64,000 bases of DNA from Ananas comosus (GCF_001540865.1 NC_033621.1:12234276-12298275), one strand, 5' to 3'. Positions 1-13,000 are shown, counted from the first letter of the stretch. Made by a program: numbers and translations. The notes: generated from the letters alone by a model not told the origin.

Positions 1-141
1 CCGCAATGTCATGTACTAGTCCAATACTCACTCGAATCAATACTAACACCGAGAGATGAACTATTTACACATCAAACACATAAAATTGAATCTTTGGAAC
101 CAAAACCCACCAACAAAATCGGATCTTTAGTCCACTTTTAC

Positions 142-509
142 CTGCGCCAGTGCGCAACTGAGGCCCCGAACCCATGAACGAGCAACAGGGGAGGGCCCTT
201 TCCTTTGACAAGGTAATTGATACTAAAACCCTTCCATTTCCATAAGCTACAACACTCATATACCTCCCTCGGGTCCCTGCTTACGTCTCCGAGCTCCGCG
301 GCGACGCCGCGCCCCTCGGAAGCGACTCTGAGAGCATGGTGATGGTGAGGTCGATAATGGGAAGCTCTTAAAGAAGAAGAAGAAGAAGAAGAAGAAGAAG
401 AGGAGGAGGAGGAGGAGGAGGAGGGAGAGGTAATGGAGGAGAGGGGATGAAGTAGTTTTGAGGAGGGTGGGGATAAGGAGGGAGGAGGAGGGAGAAAGGA
501 AATGGCCAT
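142..509 (-). CDS. Alpha/beta hydrolase, plastid-type, first exon only (5' partial gene)
   Basis: The ATG is at 509 and the exon ends at 142, just before a GT donor (codons for H-W-R, then AG|GTAAAA). The first ~60 residues are Ser/Pro-rich with a run of about 17 serines, then basic and His-rich, which reads as a chloroplast transit peptide. The mature part starts with a W-K-W-K-G-F segment, then LVKGKGPPLLLVHGFGAS. This is the first beta strands and the HG oxyanion-hole region of alpha/beta hydrolases, closest in memory to the Arabidopsis At4g36530 type. The nucleophile elbow, acid and histidine lie in exons beyond the left edge, so catalysis cannot be judged. It diverges from the ALFIN-LIKE gene across about 1.2 kb. 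The substrate is unknown; the family label is fairly sure, the exact orthologue is not. Confidence 0.8.
371..427. repeat. (AAG)n/(AGG)n trinucleotide microsatellite inside coding exon
   Basis: A run of AAG units passes into AGG units. On the coding (-) strand it becomes TCC/CTT-type serine codons and encodes the poly-Ser stretch of the hydrolase transit peptide. The repeat is in phase, so unit-number changes alter length without shifting the frame. Confidence 0.9.
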
Positions 510-1500
510 TTTCTTTTTTCTTTTTTTTCTTTTTTTTTTGAGAGAGAGTTATTATACAATAATACAAATTACAATCCAAATGCTTTTCTGTACAGTGCAC
601 AATGAGAGAAGGGTAGTTTAGTCATTTCATGAGTATGATATTTATTGAGAGAATTAGTAGAAAAAAGAAATTCTCTTTTTAGAGGATGTTAGTTTTCTTA
701 AAAAAATATATATATCAAAAAATAATTTTATGATAAAAAAAAAAGTTCTTTCTGAAACTTTTCTTTTTAGATTTTATAGAAAGTCCTTATTTATATATTT
801 TAAAAGTTTTATCTAAAAAATAAAAAAATTTTAAAAATGAGAATTTAAAATATAAAATAATTAGAGTCGAATTTGAAATTTTGAACACCAATCATCACAC
901 TCTTTAGTCAACTGCTTCTAATACAGCGAATAAATAAAATAAAAAATTATTACGGTATAAAATTTGAAACAAATGCGGTAAATATTATTTAAAATTAATA
1001 GATTATTTAACTAGAAGCAGTTAATTAAAATTAAAATAACTCATAAAAAAGTAGAAACTTAATTAGAAAAAAAAAAGATGAAAATTGGAACTCAAATGAT
1101 GTAATTAACCCTTTCAGAAAATTAAAAGTTATACCTACGGTAGGGGTCGCGCACGCTATTCTATATGCGAGCGCTTCCATCACCGTTCAAATTTCTACTG
1201 CTGAACGAATCGTGATGTTTTGGACGGCTGACAGAAGCACACCCGCATGGGAGCGCCCGCACGGACAATTTAGCCCCCTCGCCCGGATGCGGTAACACTG
1301 CTTTATTCTCTACACCATGTTCATCGCTTCGTTGATTAACTAATGGGTATGATTGAAAGAAGAGAGCAATTAACGGTTGGTAATTCGTGGTGTACAGATG
1401 ATGTTGTGAACTCGGTTCAGGGAATAATTTATCGCGGGAGCGAAGAGCATAGAAGCGAACGATAAAAAGGAGAGACGAAACACAGTGTGGGAATAAAATC
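510..1500. other. Divergent intergenic region between hydrolase (-) and ALFIN-LIKE (+)
   Basis: A T-rich run (about 510-540) sits directly upstream of the hydrolase ATG, followed by AT-rich, low-complexity DNA to about 1130. The segment 1140-1330 is of more even composition. I see no convincing gene here. It should hold the two divergent promoters, but I cannot place a TATA box with confidence. Confidence 0.6.
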
Positions 1501-1630
1501 CACATAAATTTCACCAAAAACCCCCTAATCTCTCTCTAATTTCCACTCCCCTCCCTCAACCTCTTCTCTCTCCTCTCTCCCTCTTCGCCTTCTTCTTCGA
1601 GCTCCGATTCGAACCCTTCGCTCCGTCCCC

Positions 1631-1662
1631 AAACCCTAATTCCGCGACGCCCAAAACCCTAA
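1631..1662 (+). promoter_or_regulatory. Two telo-box motifs in the ALFIN-LIKE 5' leader
   Basis: AAACCCTAA occurs at 1631-1639 and again at 1654-1662, about 70-100 bp upstream of the ATG. Telo-boxes are common in leaders and promoters of plant genes for translation and growth. Function here is inferred from the motif only. Confidence 0.5.
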
Positions 1663-1732
1663 TTCCGATCCCCTTTCCTCCGCATTCCGCCATTATCGCG
1701 CGCGAGCGCTCTCTTCTAGTGCTCGCTCATTC

Positions 1733-3964
1733 ATGGAGGGGGGCGCGGGGGCGTACAATTCTCGCACCGCGGAGGACGTGTTCCGCGATTTCCAAGGGAG
1801 GAGAGCCGGGATGATCAAGGCCCTCACCACTGGTAACATCTCGCCTTCTCGAGCTTCGGATCGAGCTCGATCGATTTGGGGGTTTCGATGTTGATTTGGT
1901 TGTGTCTCTAATTGAGTACTTTTTGTGGTTCTCTGTGGTTTTGTTTGTAGATGTGGAGAAGTTCTACAAGCTCTGTGATCCCGGTATGTTTCTCTGCTTC
2001 CTTTTTGGTATTTTGGGTATGTATTTTTTGGTTATTTGTTGTGTACTTGTATGACGTAGTGAATTGGGTTTTACTTGTCATGTGATAATATTAAAATAGT
2101 TTTGTTGTTGAAATGTTCGTTGTCTCACTTTCTCTCTCTCTCTCTGGCTTTCTTTTCAAATACACAGTTTTTGTCACTGTTTCATTCATGGGTACAATTA
2201 ATGTCTTTTGAGGATGCAAACTAAGCTGTTGATTCATGTTTTTTATTGGGTTTGATTGCTTAGGAAAAAAAAAAGAAAAAGTGCCTAAGTGGGTATGTGC
2301 AATTGCATGTTGAAATATATTGAACAGATGATCTTAATGACAGAGATTGTTAATTTGGTAAACCTGTGTAAATATGTTGTAGAGTCAATTGTAATTCGAG
2401 ATTTGGATGCATGAAAATTTCTTTAGTTAAGAGATGGGAATTATATTCGGGAAGGTTGGTTAGAAAGAGGTTGTAAATGGGTGTGAGCCATTGCTTTATT
2501 AGGTTGTAATTTTAAGACCTTACCTTTCAAGTATCTTGAGTAGCGATATTTGCATAGTAATATGCGAAGTATTTCATACTACACTGCAGAACTGCAAAGT
2601 TGTGTAGTGTGCTTGAATTTAGAGTATTCTCGTTAGAGTAGACTATATTAGAATTCTGAGCATTGTTTAGTAAGAAAACAATTCCATGCCCATTGCTGAT
2701 AGTATGGTTCTTTGTATTCGCAGAAAAAGAGAACTTATGCCTCTATGGACTTCCTGATGAGTCTTGGGAAGTGAACTTGCCTGCGGAGGAAGTACCCCCG
2801 GAACTTCCTGAACCAGCACTAGGAATCAACTTTGCTAGGGATGGAATGGCTGAGAAGGATTGGTTGTCACTTGTTGCTGTTCACAGTGATGCCTGGTTAC
2901 TGGCTGTTGCATTTTATTTCGCGGCGCGTTTCGGATTTGATAAAGAGGCTAGGTATTAATTTCTTAACTGGAAGCCTTTTTTGTTATATCAAATATATCC
3001 CGATCTTGACTCTTCTTCCTCCTTCGTACTTAAAAACATGTCTTCCTGTCTGACTGGTATGTTCACAATTTTTTTGCTTTCAGAATGAGGGAAGATACTT
3101 TATAGGTTAAGAATTCGCCATGCTTATTAATATCACAGTGTAATAGTATTTCATTATATTCACATCCATGTGTATTAACATGCTTATAATTTGGTGAGTG
3201 GCACAGTTGCTTGAGTACAATGTTGCATGCAACAGGGCGTTTAACTGACTTCTCAGGCACCAATTTACTTGGTTGATCTGAATATACTACTCAATGGTTG
3301 TGTTTTAGCGTTCAATTCTAACAATCATGAGTATCATGTATTTATATTCTATAGCGGGTTAGCAACACAAGTAACTAACTGCTTCAAATTACATTATCAT
3401 AAACCTATTGGATAACCTTGTAATGGATATAGATCCACTTTTCTGTGATTCTAGGTCTATGGACTTGATTTTATGGACATTTGTACCCATGATTTTGTGT
3501 AACTCCTTTTCCATAGGACTTCATGGTCATGCTTCTTTAGTCTAATCCAGTAGGAGTTTTCTTTGCTTGGTTTTAGATGGGAAGAGGAATACCTATGTAT
3601 AGTTGCCTTCATTTGGAATCTTGGTTTTTTGTCCTTTATACTAGAGTTTTCTAATACTGGTGTTCAATCTATTAGCCAGTAGGAATAATAGCACAGCTTA
3701 TCACTGGTATGTGTCTTGTATGATCAGGAGGAGATTGAGCGATGGGGCGATGGGGCAATGATGTAATTTGTACAAAAACTTTTAGCTCATTATTGAATGG
3801 CAGCTGATTGAAACTGTCTGGAGATATAGTTTCATGTTTGACTTCATCCTGCAATTAAAAGTACGGTTTTTGATGGGTAGCTCACAAATGCATTTTTATC
3901 TGAATCTTGAGGAAGGTAGTAACAAATCATTCAGTGTTTATGAGATTGTGAGTCAATTCAGGTT

Positions 3965-4002
<38 letters not shown>

Positions 4003-5117
4003 TAACAGACAGACGAACAGGTGTTAAAAGTGTCCTATGAAAGGAGCCATTGATGGGTGTACTTGGTGAAAGGGCTGATAAGCTCATTAGTTTATTTGCA
4101 GAGTTAATTTGATGATTCAGTTATTGATGTTGCTGGGATATTTGATTTACGATCATTTCATATAGTTCTTTAAGAGCCAATTATATGTTTTAACATCTGA
4201 AATTGTTTAAGTCAGGGCTTGATTGAATTAACTTAATAGGAGAAATTTTGTGCTTGTGTCGACGTCTTTGTAGGAGGAGGCTTTTTAACATGATCAACAA
4301 TCTCCCGACCATATTTGAGGTTGTTGCCGGTACTCCCAAGAAACAAACCAAAGAGAAGACCCCCAACAGTAGCAGCAAGAACAATAAATCGAGCTCAAAG
4401 ACGGTACAAGTTCCTTCTACCTTCTTCTTCTTTAAGGGTAAATTGCACAAAGGGGACCTCTGTCCTTTTACTTGAGTCTGGTGATAGACTCGAATCTATC
4501 AATCCCCAACCTTCGCATTTTGTTACAATCTCATCCTTTTCAGTTAAATCTTTCTATCAAATTGGCTAGAAATATCCACGTAATCGTCATCTAACTGCCA
4601 TGTGCGTGATTTTGGACTCCTCATATGGCGATTACATGGGCACTTCCATCCAATTCAGCCGAGGAACATGAAAAAGTATTATCAAGAACAGACTCAAAGA
4701 TTAAGGACCCAGTTTGGATGATTGGAAGATCTGGGGCCAAATTGAAACTCCCCAAGAAGGTTGGGATCCTTCGTGCAATTAGTCCCCCTGATTTAATTGT
4801 TTCCATCTTCTAGAGATCTTTAACCTTTCTCCTTTCAGTCCCGGCCAACAAATTCACACAACAAAACCTCAAAGATGGCACCACCAAAAGGGGAAGAAGA
4901 GAGCGGGGAGGATGAAGAAGAAGAAGATGATGAGCACAGCAACACTCTTTGTGGAGCATGCGGAACTAATTATGGAAGCGATGAGTTCTGGATATGCTGC
5001 GACGTATGTGAGAGATGGTTTCATGGTAAGTGCGTGAGGATAACCCCTGCTAAAGCTGAGCACATCAAGCAGTACAAATGCCCTGATTGCAGCACCAACA
5101 AGAGGGCAAGGGTGTAA
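1733..5117 (+). CDS. PHD finger protein ALFIN-LIKE (nuclear histone reader)
   Basis: Five exons: 1733-1832, 1951-1983, 2724-2952, 4274-4403 and 4839-5117, all GT-AG and phase-consistent, giving 256 residues (family about 250). The N-terminal PAL domain begins [20 protein letters not shown] and continues through a [27 protein letters not shown] block. A Lys/Ser-rich and then acidic linker follows. The C-terminal PHD finger has C202, C205, C218, C221, H226, C229, C245 and C248, plus W224, the expected aromatic-cage tryptophan. ALFIN-LIKE PHD fingers bind histone H3 trimethylated at Lys4 and act in the nucleus in chromatin regulation and stress responses. The zinc ligands and cage residue are intact, so the reader function should be preserved. 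Which AL paralogue this is cannot be told. The 1.3-kb third intron contains a (GT)n tract. Confidence 0.96.
3970..3999. repeat. (GT)n microsatellite in ALFIN-LIKE intron 3
   Basis: About 15 uninterrupted GT dinucleotides, within the intron between exons 3 and 4. Confidence 0.9.
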
Positions 5118-5169
5118 GATCACTTCAGCAGTGTTCGGGGGTGTTGAAGGAAATGATTCAGGGTTTCCG

Positions 5170-5490
5170 AAAGGTAGAACTTACAGACCTTACCCGAACT
5201 ACCGTGCATTTTGAAATAGGTATCTGAACTTCCAAAAATGTGGATTTTACTACCCGATCTTACAATTATTTTGATTTCAGAAAATTTGGTTTAAGTTCTA
5301 ATGGTTTTCATCGAAAAATTTATAGAATATTCTGTAAAAATAGAAGTTGACAGTATTGTTAAGATTTGATTGAGAGCTACTGAAATCAAAGTAACTGGAA
5401 CTTTAGGTAGTAAAATTAAAAGTTTTAATGTTTAGGTACCCATTTCAAGATAGGCTCTTGTTTAGGTAAGTTCTTCATGCTTTTACCTTT
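5170..5490. mobile_element. Inverted-repeat element (MITE-like) just downstream of the ALFIN-LIKE stop
   Basis: The left end (from about 5173, AGGTAGAACTTAC) and the reverse complement of the right end (to about 5489) share blocks including GAACTTACC, TTGAAATRGGTA and TTTTACTACC over about 100 bp, with diverged stretches. No ORF lies between. It is old, since the arms differ at many sites and no clean target duplication was found. It starts about 50 bp after the stop codon, so it may lie in the 3'UTR. Confidence 0.6.
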
Positions 5491-6718
5491 TTGAAATTAT
5501 GAAAAGAAATTGTGTTTACTTTCTTGATTTTAGTTTTTCTTATATTTTTCAGTATATCAAATTACTCTTGTGTGTGTGTGTCTCTCTCTCGCTCTCTTAT
5601 TAAACCGCTAATTCGCAGGGTTTAGTCTTTTCTGACATTGTTAGATTGGAATCTTAACTATGTTTAGCAGGGTCGAGTGAGTCTCCAAAAGTAATCTCAT
5701 TTATGTTTCCTTATTTGCTCGTTTGCGATCGATCGATTGAATTGATTGAATTAGTTGCATATTTCTTGATGCTTGGATCTGATCTTATAAAACCTCATTA
5801 TTTCTCTTTCTCGTATACCAAATTGTGTTTGGGGTATCTATGAACTATACCTAAGTTAGAATTTAGTGATTCTGTTTTGTGCCAATAAAGCTACTAGCCC
5901 AGGTTGGTGGGTTTTGGAAGTGAAAAACAAGTTGTGCTTGGTAGAGTTTATGTTTTCTATGTGATTGAAGGTGATTTGTCCATTTGCGATGTGATTGGAC
6001 GTGTTTAGCATTTGAAGGGAAATTGACTTCTCTATTCTTATTTTTGTCGGTTTGTTTGCGAATTAATATATTTATTATAGAATACATGATGCAAAGAAAA
6101 CTGACACCTATGGTCTCGGTTGGTCTTGTTGCAGGTTTTTTTTTTTTAAATTTTTAATTTTTTTTTATTTTATTTTTTCAAGTAGAATCTCCAGATCAAA
6201 TAATATGAAAAGGGATGATGGATTGTTTGTGCATGCTAACTATCAATAATAATTAGAGAAAATTATATCGAGCTAGTGCTTAAGATACTAACTAGATGAG
6301 GCCTACATTTTTATTTTATTTTATTTTTATATTTGTTAAAGAGAGCGTAATTATGGTTGCAGAACAGAACTTTGAAGGAAAACAAGGCGAATAATAACAA
6401 TAAAAAGTCAAAATTCCACTGGGCTTCGTTTGGTATTGTGTGTTAAACTCAAATAATCAAGTTATTGTTTTTTAGTTCTTGATAATAATTATTTAATAAA
6501 AGGGATAAAAAGTTAAAAAGGGTTAAGTAATAATCAATTAAAGCTATTAGTAATATTTTTATTATTTTGGGTTGCCCCCCAAAAAAAATAAAATAAAATA
6601 AAATCAGAAGAGGCCTGTTTATTCCCGAGAACCCATGGGCGACTGCTATAACTAACGTATAACTAAGCCCGTTTAAGCTAAAATTGGACCGGGCCCAATA
6701 TACTATTCTGGGGCTCGG
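5491..6718. other. Intergenic region between ALFIN-LIKE and the release-factor-like gene
   Basis: AT-rich sequence with T- and A-runs (6136-6180, 6580-6605) and a short TC microsatellite near 5580. No gene is supported. The last 100 bp become GC-rich, with GGGCC-type motifs that lead into the TATA box at 6754. Confidence 0.6.
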
Positions 6719-9237
6719 ATGGGCCAAACCCGGCCCGGCTCGAGCCCTACTACTATAAATTCCCCTCTCTCTCTCTTTCTCACACTCCGTTTCCATCGAT
6801 GGTCCCTTTTCTCTTCCTCCGCTCCTCCTCTCCTCCATCCACCTCGAGCCCCTCTCTCTCGCTCCCAAACCCTAACCCTAGCATCGTCGTCGTCGTCCTC
6901 CACCTACAAGGGCGGCAACTACTTGACCCTCACGGATGAGGAGCTCGTGGCGCAGTGCGAGATGGACACGTACAAGGCCTCGGGCCCCGGGGGACAACAC
7001 CGCAACAAGCGCGAGTCCGCGGTGCGCCTCAAGCACCTCCCCACCGGCGTCGTCGCCCAGGTCGCTCCTCGGTAGATTTAACCCTTTCGATCTCCCCCAC
7101 CCAAACTCCTCCCTGTTCATTTCTAATTAGGGCATGTGTGGCCCTGCTTCTGCTTCTAGCTGCAGTTGTATGCAGCAGAGTGTTCTCTGTTGGGCATCGA
7201 GATAACCTTGTAGCTTTTGCTGTAGCAGAAAGTAGAAATGAGATTTCCTGCTTGAATTTGAAGCATCGAGCCCCATTTTGGACGTTCTGGTTTGATAATA
7301 AAGTGTTTCTTCCAAAAGCACTTTCCTCTCTACTGCAGCGGGAATTTTTTTTTAAAAAAAGTGATTTTGACTTCCCAAAGTGGAAGTTCCAATTTGATGC
7401 TACCACTTCCGTTGCAAAGATCATCTTCCGAGGGGATTTTAATATAATGCTTCTTCTAAAACCACGGCGTTTATCCGGCAGCAATACACCCTATCGATCT
7501 CTGGATTTCTCGTTTTGATTGCTTGTAGGCTGTGGAGGACCGGTCGCAGCATAAGAATCGGGTGTCAGCTCTGGCTCGTCTGCGGACATTGTTGGCTCTT
7601 AAAGGTTTCTCTCGTGAAGCATTCCTCTTTTAGTTGCTTTGATTTATTCTTGAATATATTAGAGCTGGGTTCTAAATGTGTGGAATGTGTGATAGGTTAG
7701 TAGGTTTCTCAATTGAAGAATTGATGAGTGTCGGATGGAAAGTTGTATGGAGAAAGATTAATGCGGTAATGTGAGATCTCTGGATTTTGTGACAGATTTC
7801 ATATGGGCTTTATTTTCTTATATTGAGTAGGTTCGAGCTCTCATGTCCTACTTGTGTCCAGGGTAGATTAAGTTTATTGTAACTAGATTCTAAGATACTT
7901 AGATATCTTGTTGTAAATGTCTTTGTGGGATTCGAAGATGTCATTGTTATTACAGTCATACTTGAAGCCAACTAAGATATCTATAGATTTTATATAGTAA
8001 TTTTTGGTCGAGGTTTATGCTATGAATATCAAACCACAGGCGACACAATTTTCATTTTGATCTGATCACTGAGTGTTCATGCCTTTTCCTCTTTTCCTAT
8101 GGCTCTCTTTTTGTCAATTTCCTTGTTCTAAGCTTGGTGTAGGAGTTCATTTAAAAGCGTCTAGGTGTAACTTAGAAATCACTCATTTGAACTCCGATGA
8201 TCCACTTCATCAAGCAAAGACATATGGGCACACATACGTCTATTTCCCGACCCTATGCTTTTTCACAAATTTTGAACTTTATTGACATTTTTGATGATAG
8301 AAACATCTTCATGGCTCCTTTTCAGTTTGTTGCCTGTTTACTAGTTAACATCTTCTTTACCAGCTATTTAGCCACTCTGTTATGTTTTTCCCTTCTGATT
8401 ACACCAACTTTGAACTGTGAGACCTTTTTTTTTATTCTTTTGCTTTATTTCTCGATTAGTCAGGAATGCGGTAGACCTCAATGGATACACTCCTCCTCCT
8501 GAGCTTCTTCAGATTCTTCCTGCAAAGTCTACTATTCGAGGATCAGATGTAGGTCCTCAGATTGGCCCAAATAATCCGAAGTTCGCAATGGTACCTTTGT
8601 ATTACTGATGTCAGCAAGTTTTTGATTCAGACAACTAATTTTCTTACTATTCCTCCACTCAGCACCTTATTTATTTATTTTTTCAATATGTTTTTCTTTC
8701 ATTGACAGGGAATGCAGGCTTTATTAGATCTAATATATGCTGTTGAAGGTTCTGTATCAGAGGCAGCAAATTTATTAGGGTACCAGATGGTTCTTTCCTT
8801 TTTTTTTTCAATTTGTCAGGATTACACCGAGTTCTTCGAACTTTAAAAACTGGAAAATACGTTTATGCTTGTAACTTTGTTTATTCATCTTGCATCAGCA
8901 AAAATCTTAGGTTTTTGAATGTAGGACTGTTTATTAGGACTCTGAAATCGTTATATGATGCAGGCTAAGCACGGGTGCTCTGTCCAGATTGATTTTATCC
9001 GACGACTCTCTCCGAATGGCAGTAAATGAACTGAGGGCTTCTAAGGTAACTCTTGATTTTTACTAATATATCTTGTAGAATTAATTCATTACAAACATGA
9101 AAGGTCAATATCGGATGACACTCGCTGAAATAATTTGCGATTTTTATCGGACGAACCTCTCCTAAAGATTTTTTTTGCCGAACCTGCTTCATTTATCTCT
9201 ATCTTCTTCTTCGCAGGGCATGAGACCTCTAAAATGA
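6719..9237 (+). CDS. Class I peptide-chain release-factor-like protein (GGQ domain, ICT1/ArfB-like)
   Basis: Six exons: 6719-7060, 7529-7604, 8460-8590, 8709-8779, 8964-9045 and 9217-9237, giving 240 residues. The catalytic loop reads [19 protein letters not shown] with GGQ at residues 91-93; the following exon ([11 protein letters not shown]) continues the RF-1 catalytic fold. There is no codon-recognition domain, so this is the short rescue-type class that hydrolyses peptidyl-tRNA on stalled ribosomes. It resembles Arabidopsis At1g62850 in my memory. The Ser/Pro/Arg-rich N-terminus suggests organelle targeting, probably mitochondria or plastids. Intron 1 uses a weak donor (CAG|GTCGCT), supported because only it restores the conserved AQ-AVEDRS junction. 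The start is uncertain: a TATA box lies inside the chosen reading frame (see findings). Exons 2-6 are much more certain than the N-terminus. Confidence 0.88.
6754..6760 (+). promoter_or_regulatory. Candidate TATA box of the release-factor-like gene
   Basis: TATAAAT, followed about 25-30 bp later by a pyrimidine-rich CA-containing stretch (6775-6795) suited to transcription start. It lies downstream of the only in-frame upstream ATG (6719), which creates the start-codon problem described in the findings. Confidence 0.5.
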
Positions 9238-9654
9238 GTCTTAGAGACAGTGGGCCAGCAAGCACAAAAAAATAGACTACTCTGGAAGAAGCTACATGTA
9301 TGTCTCTGCCTCCCTTTTTTCTTTCGGCAAAGGATTCAGTCACACTAATTTGATTGAAGAATGAGGAGAACTTGAAGAGTAAGGGAACCTTGCACCCCAT
9401 ATCTTATATCAGAGAAACTAATTACTGGGCCTAAATTTTTAATATTTTTAGTTGGAAGAGTACTTAATTGAGCCTTTAGCTGACTTGATCATGTTGATGC
9501 TTTTACAAGGTGAAAAATACTAATGACTAATAGAGGAGGGGCAAAGTAGCCTATGTGGTAATCTAGTTTTGTTGTAATTATGATCCCTGTTATGTTTTAC
9601 AGTTCATTTGTCACTGTAATATTACTCATCTTGACATTTGCAACAACATTAAAC

Positions 9655-9710
<56 letters not shown>

Positions 9711-10092
9711 CGATTTGAATGAGATAATAGTTTCTCTACTTTATGTTGATTTATCCATTTTCTACATGCTAAAATCCTCCAGATGCTCATATTAATGCTG
9801 TAGAATATAAATCATGCCACAATATGCAGTGAAGTAGTTCAAGTCCAAAAAATTGAAAAAAAAAAAAAAAAACTATTACTCTTTGTAATGAAAAATCTCT
9901 TCCCATTCGCTTTCTTAATGATGCCTCAGATTTCAGACAAATGAATGTATGCCCTTTTTTCCGTGGTGCAAATACAAGTAGAGAGAAAAGGAAAATAAAA
10001 AAAAGGATTAATGAAACCCTAGTATTCATACTCAATATGATTAAATCATCTCTTATTCACCTGGGTATTCATAAAACTGCGACAGAAAACAA
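9238..10092. other. Convergent intergenic region, with (TA)n tract
   Basis: Shared 3' flank of the release-factor-like gene (+) and ISPD (-). It holds an (AT)n microsatellite at about 9657-9707 and an A-run near 9857. No coding sequence is supported. Confidence 0.7.
9657..9707. repeat. (AT)n microsatellite
   Basis: About 25 uninterrupted TA dinucleotides between two convergent genes. Confidence 0.95.
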
Positions 10093-13000
10093 TTAAACTT
10101 GAGGCACTCCTGCATTCATATTTAATATGCGCTCCGCCAGCAATAGATCATCTGGGGTTGTAACCTGCGATGAATGTATGTTGAAACCAATAAATGACTT
10201 ACTAGTTGACTTTGTTACCAGTACTAAACTTTTCTCTGTTCCATGAATGCAAATATACATTTCCAATAAATTTTATGTAAATATTCATAAATTAGTTCAA
10301 TTTAAATTACCTTTATGTTTGTGTATGAGCCTTCTGTTATGTAAACAGGATGCTTAAGATGCTCCACAATTGATACATCATCAGTAACTTCTAAACCTTC
10401 CCTGTGCAGCAAAAACAGAGAGTGGCTTATTTAGTAAAATCCAAATTGCATATACAGATTATGATTGCATTATTAAACATGTTAATGGACACGAATTCGT
10501 ATTCACCACAATAACCAAAGCACATACTTTCACTAACAATTTCTATTGTTGTTTTAGAAGTTCACCACACAAATAGAGAGAAGAAACTCTCATGAAGCTA
10601 GTATCAACGACGAAATTCTAAACAGTCAAAGATCTCTTGTTGACGAGATATCTTGGATTGTAGAATCCAAGGGTGAAAAGAAATATGTGATCTTAAATTA
10701 GGTACCTGTTGACAAGCTCGAACCCAGCTCGTAGTAAATCAGGCTTAACAACCTACAAAATTTTAAGACAAAAAAAAAAAAAAAATCTCATTTTATGAGC
10801 CTCAAACAAAACCTTCTTCTTTGTAGTCCACAATTCACACAGCGGATGGTTACCTGTGGAGTTTGCATTTCCCAAAGTGTTTTCCTGTCGAGGGTCTTTA
10901 CGACAAAAGAATCACTGTTGGCCTGCAAAATGCATTACTGGACTCGATGATTACGGTCTTCTCAACACTAGAAGATCATTGTTTGATGGATTTAGAGTGT
11001 TTTACTAACACAAATAAGGACAATAATATTAGTTGTAACGGATACAATATGTTCTTCTTTCCCAGTGTTGTTTCGCATTGTTTTAAGTGTCGAAAAATGA
11101 TAATGGCTCAGGTTTCTCAGCAACTAAGGCCCTCAGAAGGCACTATATCAATTCGATATGGTTTTCTCAGTGCCGATGGACGATAAAATGAATGCCCTTG
11201 TTTCTACTTCACCTCTTTTATTGTAGCTTTCACGGGAACGCCAAGAACAGCAGCTCCATTCAACCATCCATCTTTTAAGACCTAGCAATCGATAGCAGTT
11301 TTGATATTACTTCCAACTGACGGAAACCCCAACAGGGGCACAGAGTTGCCACATGAAGGGAAAAAAAACCTGAGAAAATCAGATGAATGTAGTAATAATA
11401 TTTCTGCTTAAGCTACCTGCAAGATAACAAAAGTAAATACATTCAATATGTACCTATGAACCAAAAAAACAAGGAACACATGGTAGCAACTTAACCAATT
11501 TTGCGAAGTATCAGCAGAGAAAATGTTTTGGAACTAAATAATAACTGAAGAAATTCTTTCCAGATCTTTCTATTTTGATATCTACTAAACGATCATGAGA
11601 ATTTTTCTCTATTTCTTTAGGGTATTCGAGGACAGTGGAAATTTAAAGCTTCGAGCTCTAACTTTGACTTCATGAGCTTTGAAACCAGAAAATTTCACCT
11701 TCACCTTACAAATGGCATTCTTCATTTCCACTAGGAATAACTTCTAATTCATTGAAAATTTGTTTTCATTTATATTCTAAGATGGATGATACTTCAAATT
11801 TAAAGTGCACATATTCTGTAAATAGCAGAGTCTACAAAAATATTGCATGTAATTCATTTTAACAAAGGCTAAGCTATCATTAGCATGTATATCAGAATTT
11901 TGAATAACCTTTCTGATATCTCCAGATGAGGCCAGTGGCCTTGCTGAATCATGAATGCATACAAGTTCCGAGTCTCGGTCAATTTCCTATTAGTGTAAAG
12001 AAGACAACATGGATGAGGGAAAAAAAAAAAAAGCAAGGAAAATAAATGTACGCAAAGCTACACTGAGTTAAAAAAAGGAATAAAAATGCTGAACTAACTA
12101 AAGAAATAAAGTATCAATTGTCTAAATGTCGAGAAATTCGTCTCAACAAGCATAAGAATCTGCCGATTCTGAGCTTTGATTGACATATACAATATGGCAT
12201 AAGAATAGCATTCACTCGAAAAATAATATATAAGTGAACAACATAGAAGTTATTGCAGAACCTGAAATCCATTGAAAACAGAATCTTGCCTCTCTTTTCC
12301 TGGGAGTGCAAACTTAATATTTACTTGTACATCCTCAATAACATCTGAGGTAGGAAAACAAAGTGAGAGCCTCTTCATATATGGCATAATGAAGTTGTAC
12401 ACAGTGTATGATAAAATGTCCAAACTGTAAAATCAGGATAAAGATGGATGAACTAAGAGAGCACACAGCTTTGAGACCTTCGAATACATCCTTGTAGGAT
12501 GGATCACATACTACAACAATTTCCTTCACTTCGCTCATTTGAGAGAAAGTGTAGAAGCTGCAATAGACAATGACACATCTGTTCAAGTTACAAGATAACA
12601 CGAACATTATTAGGAACATGCCGAGCAACAGGAGTTAACCTGTACAATGCAATAGGTTGTCCTAAAAGTGGAAGGTATTGCTTGGGCATACTTGCCTACA
12701 ATGCAACAAACAAATAGTTGAGCCAACATAGTGCCAAATCAAGGATAAGAACTAATGAGAAAAACAAGCATCAAATTTCACCGTAAACGATATATGCTAA
12801 AACAGAAAAGCTACTTCTAACTAACACCCTTCTTAACCTTTTTAAAAACATACATGGATACTACTTTATTGTCTAGCAAAACAAACTTAATACTTGGAGA
12901 GGCAACAGATTTAAATACTCACTAGTGCGAAACGCCGAAAACATATTTACTTGGCAAAATTTAAGTCGTGATCGGTGATTAGTGAAGCTAAAATGCACTT

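Noticed and set aside
4625..4813. 62-codon + strand ORF in ALFIN-LIKE intron 4
   Set aside because: Lies wholly between two well-supported exons and resembles no family; treated as intron.
7061..7075. Donor at CTCG|GTAGAT for release-factor-like exon 1
   Set aside because: A better donor consensus, but it shifts the frame and destroys the conserved AQ-AVEDRS junction.
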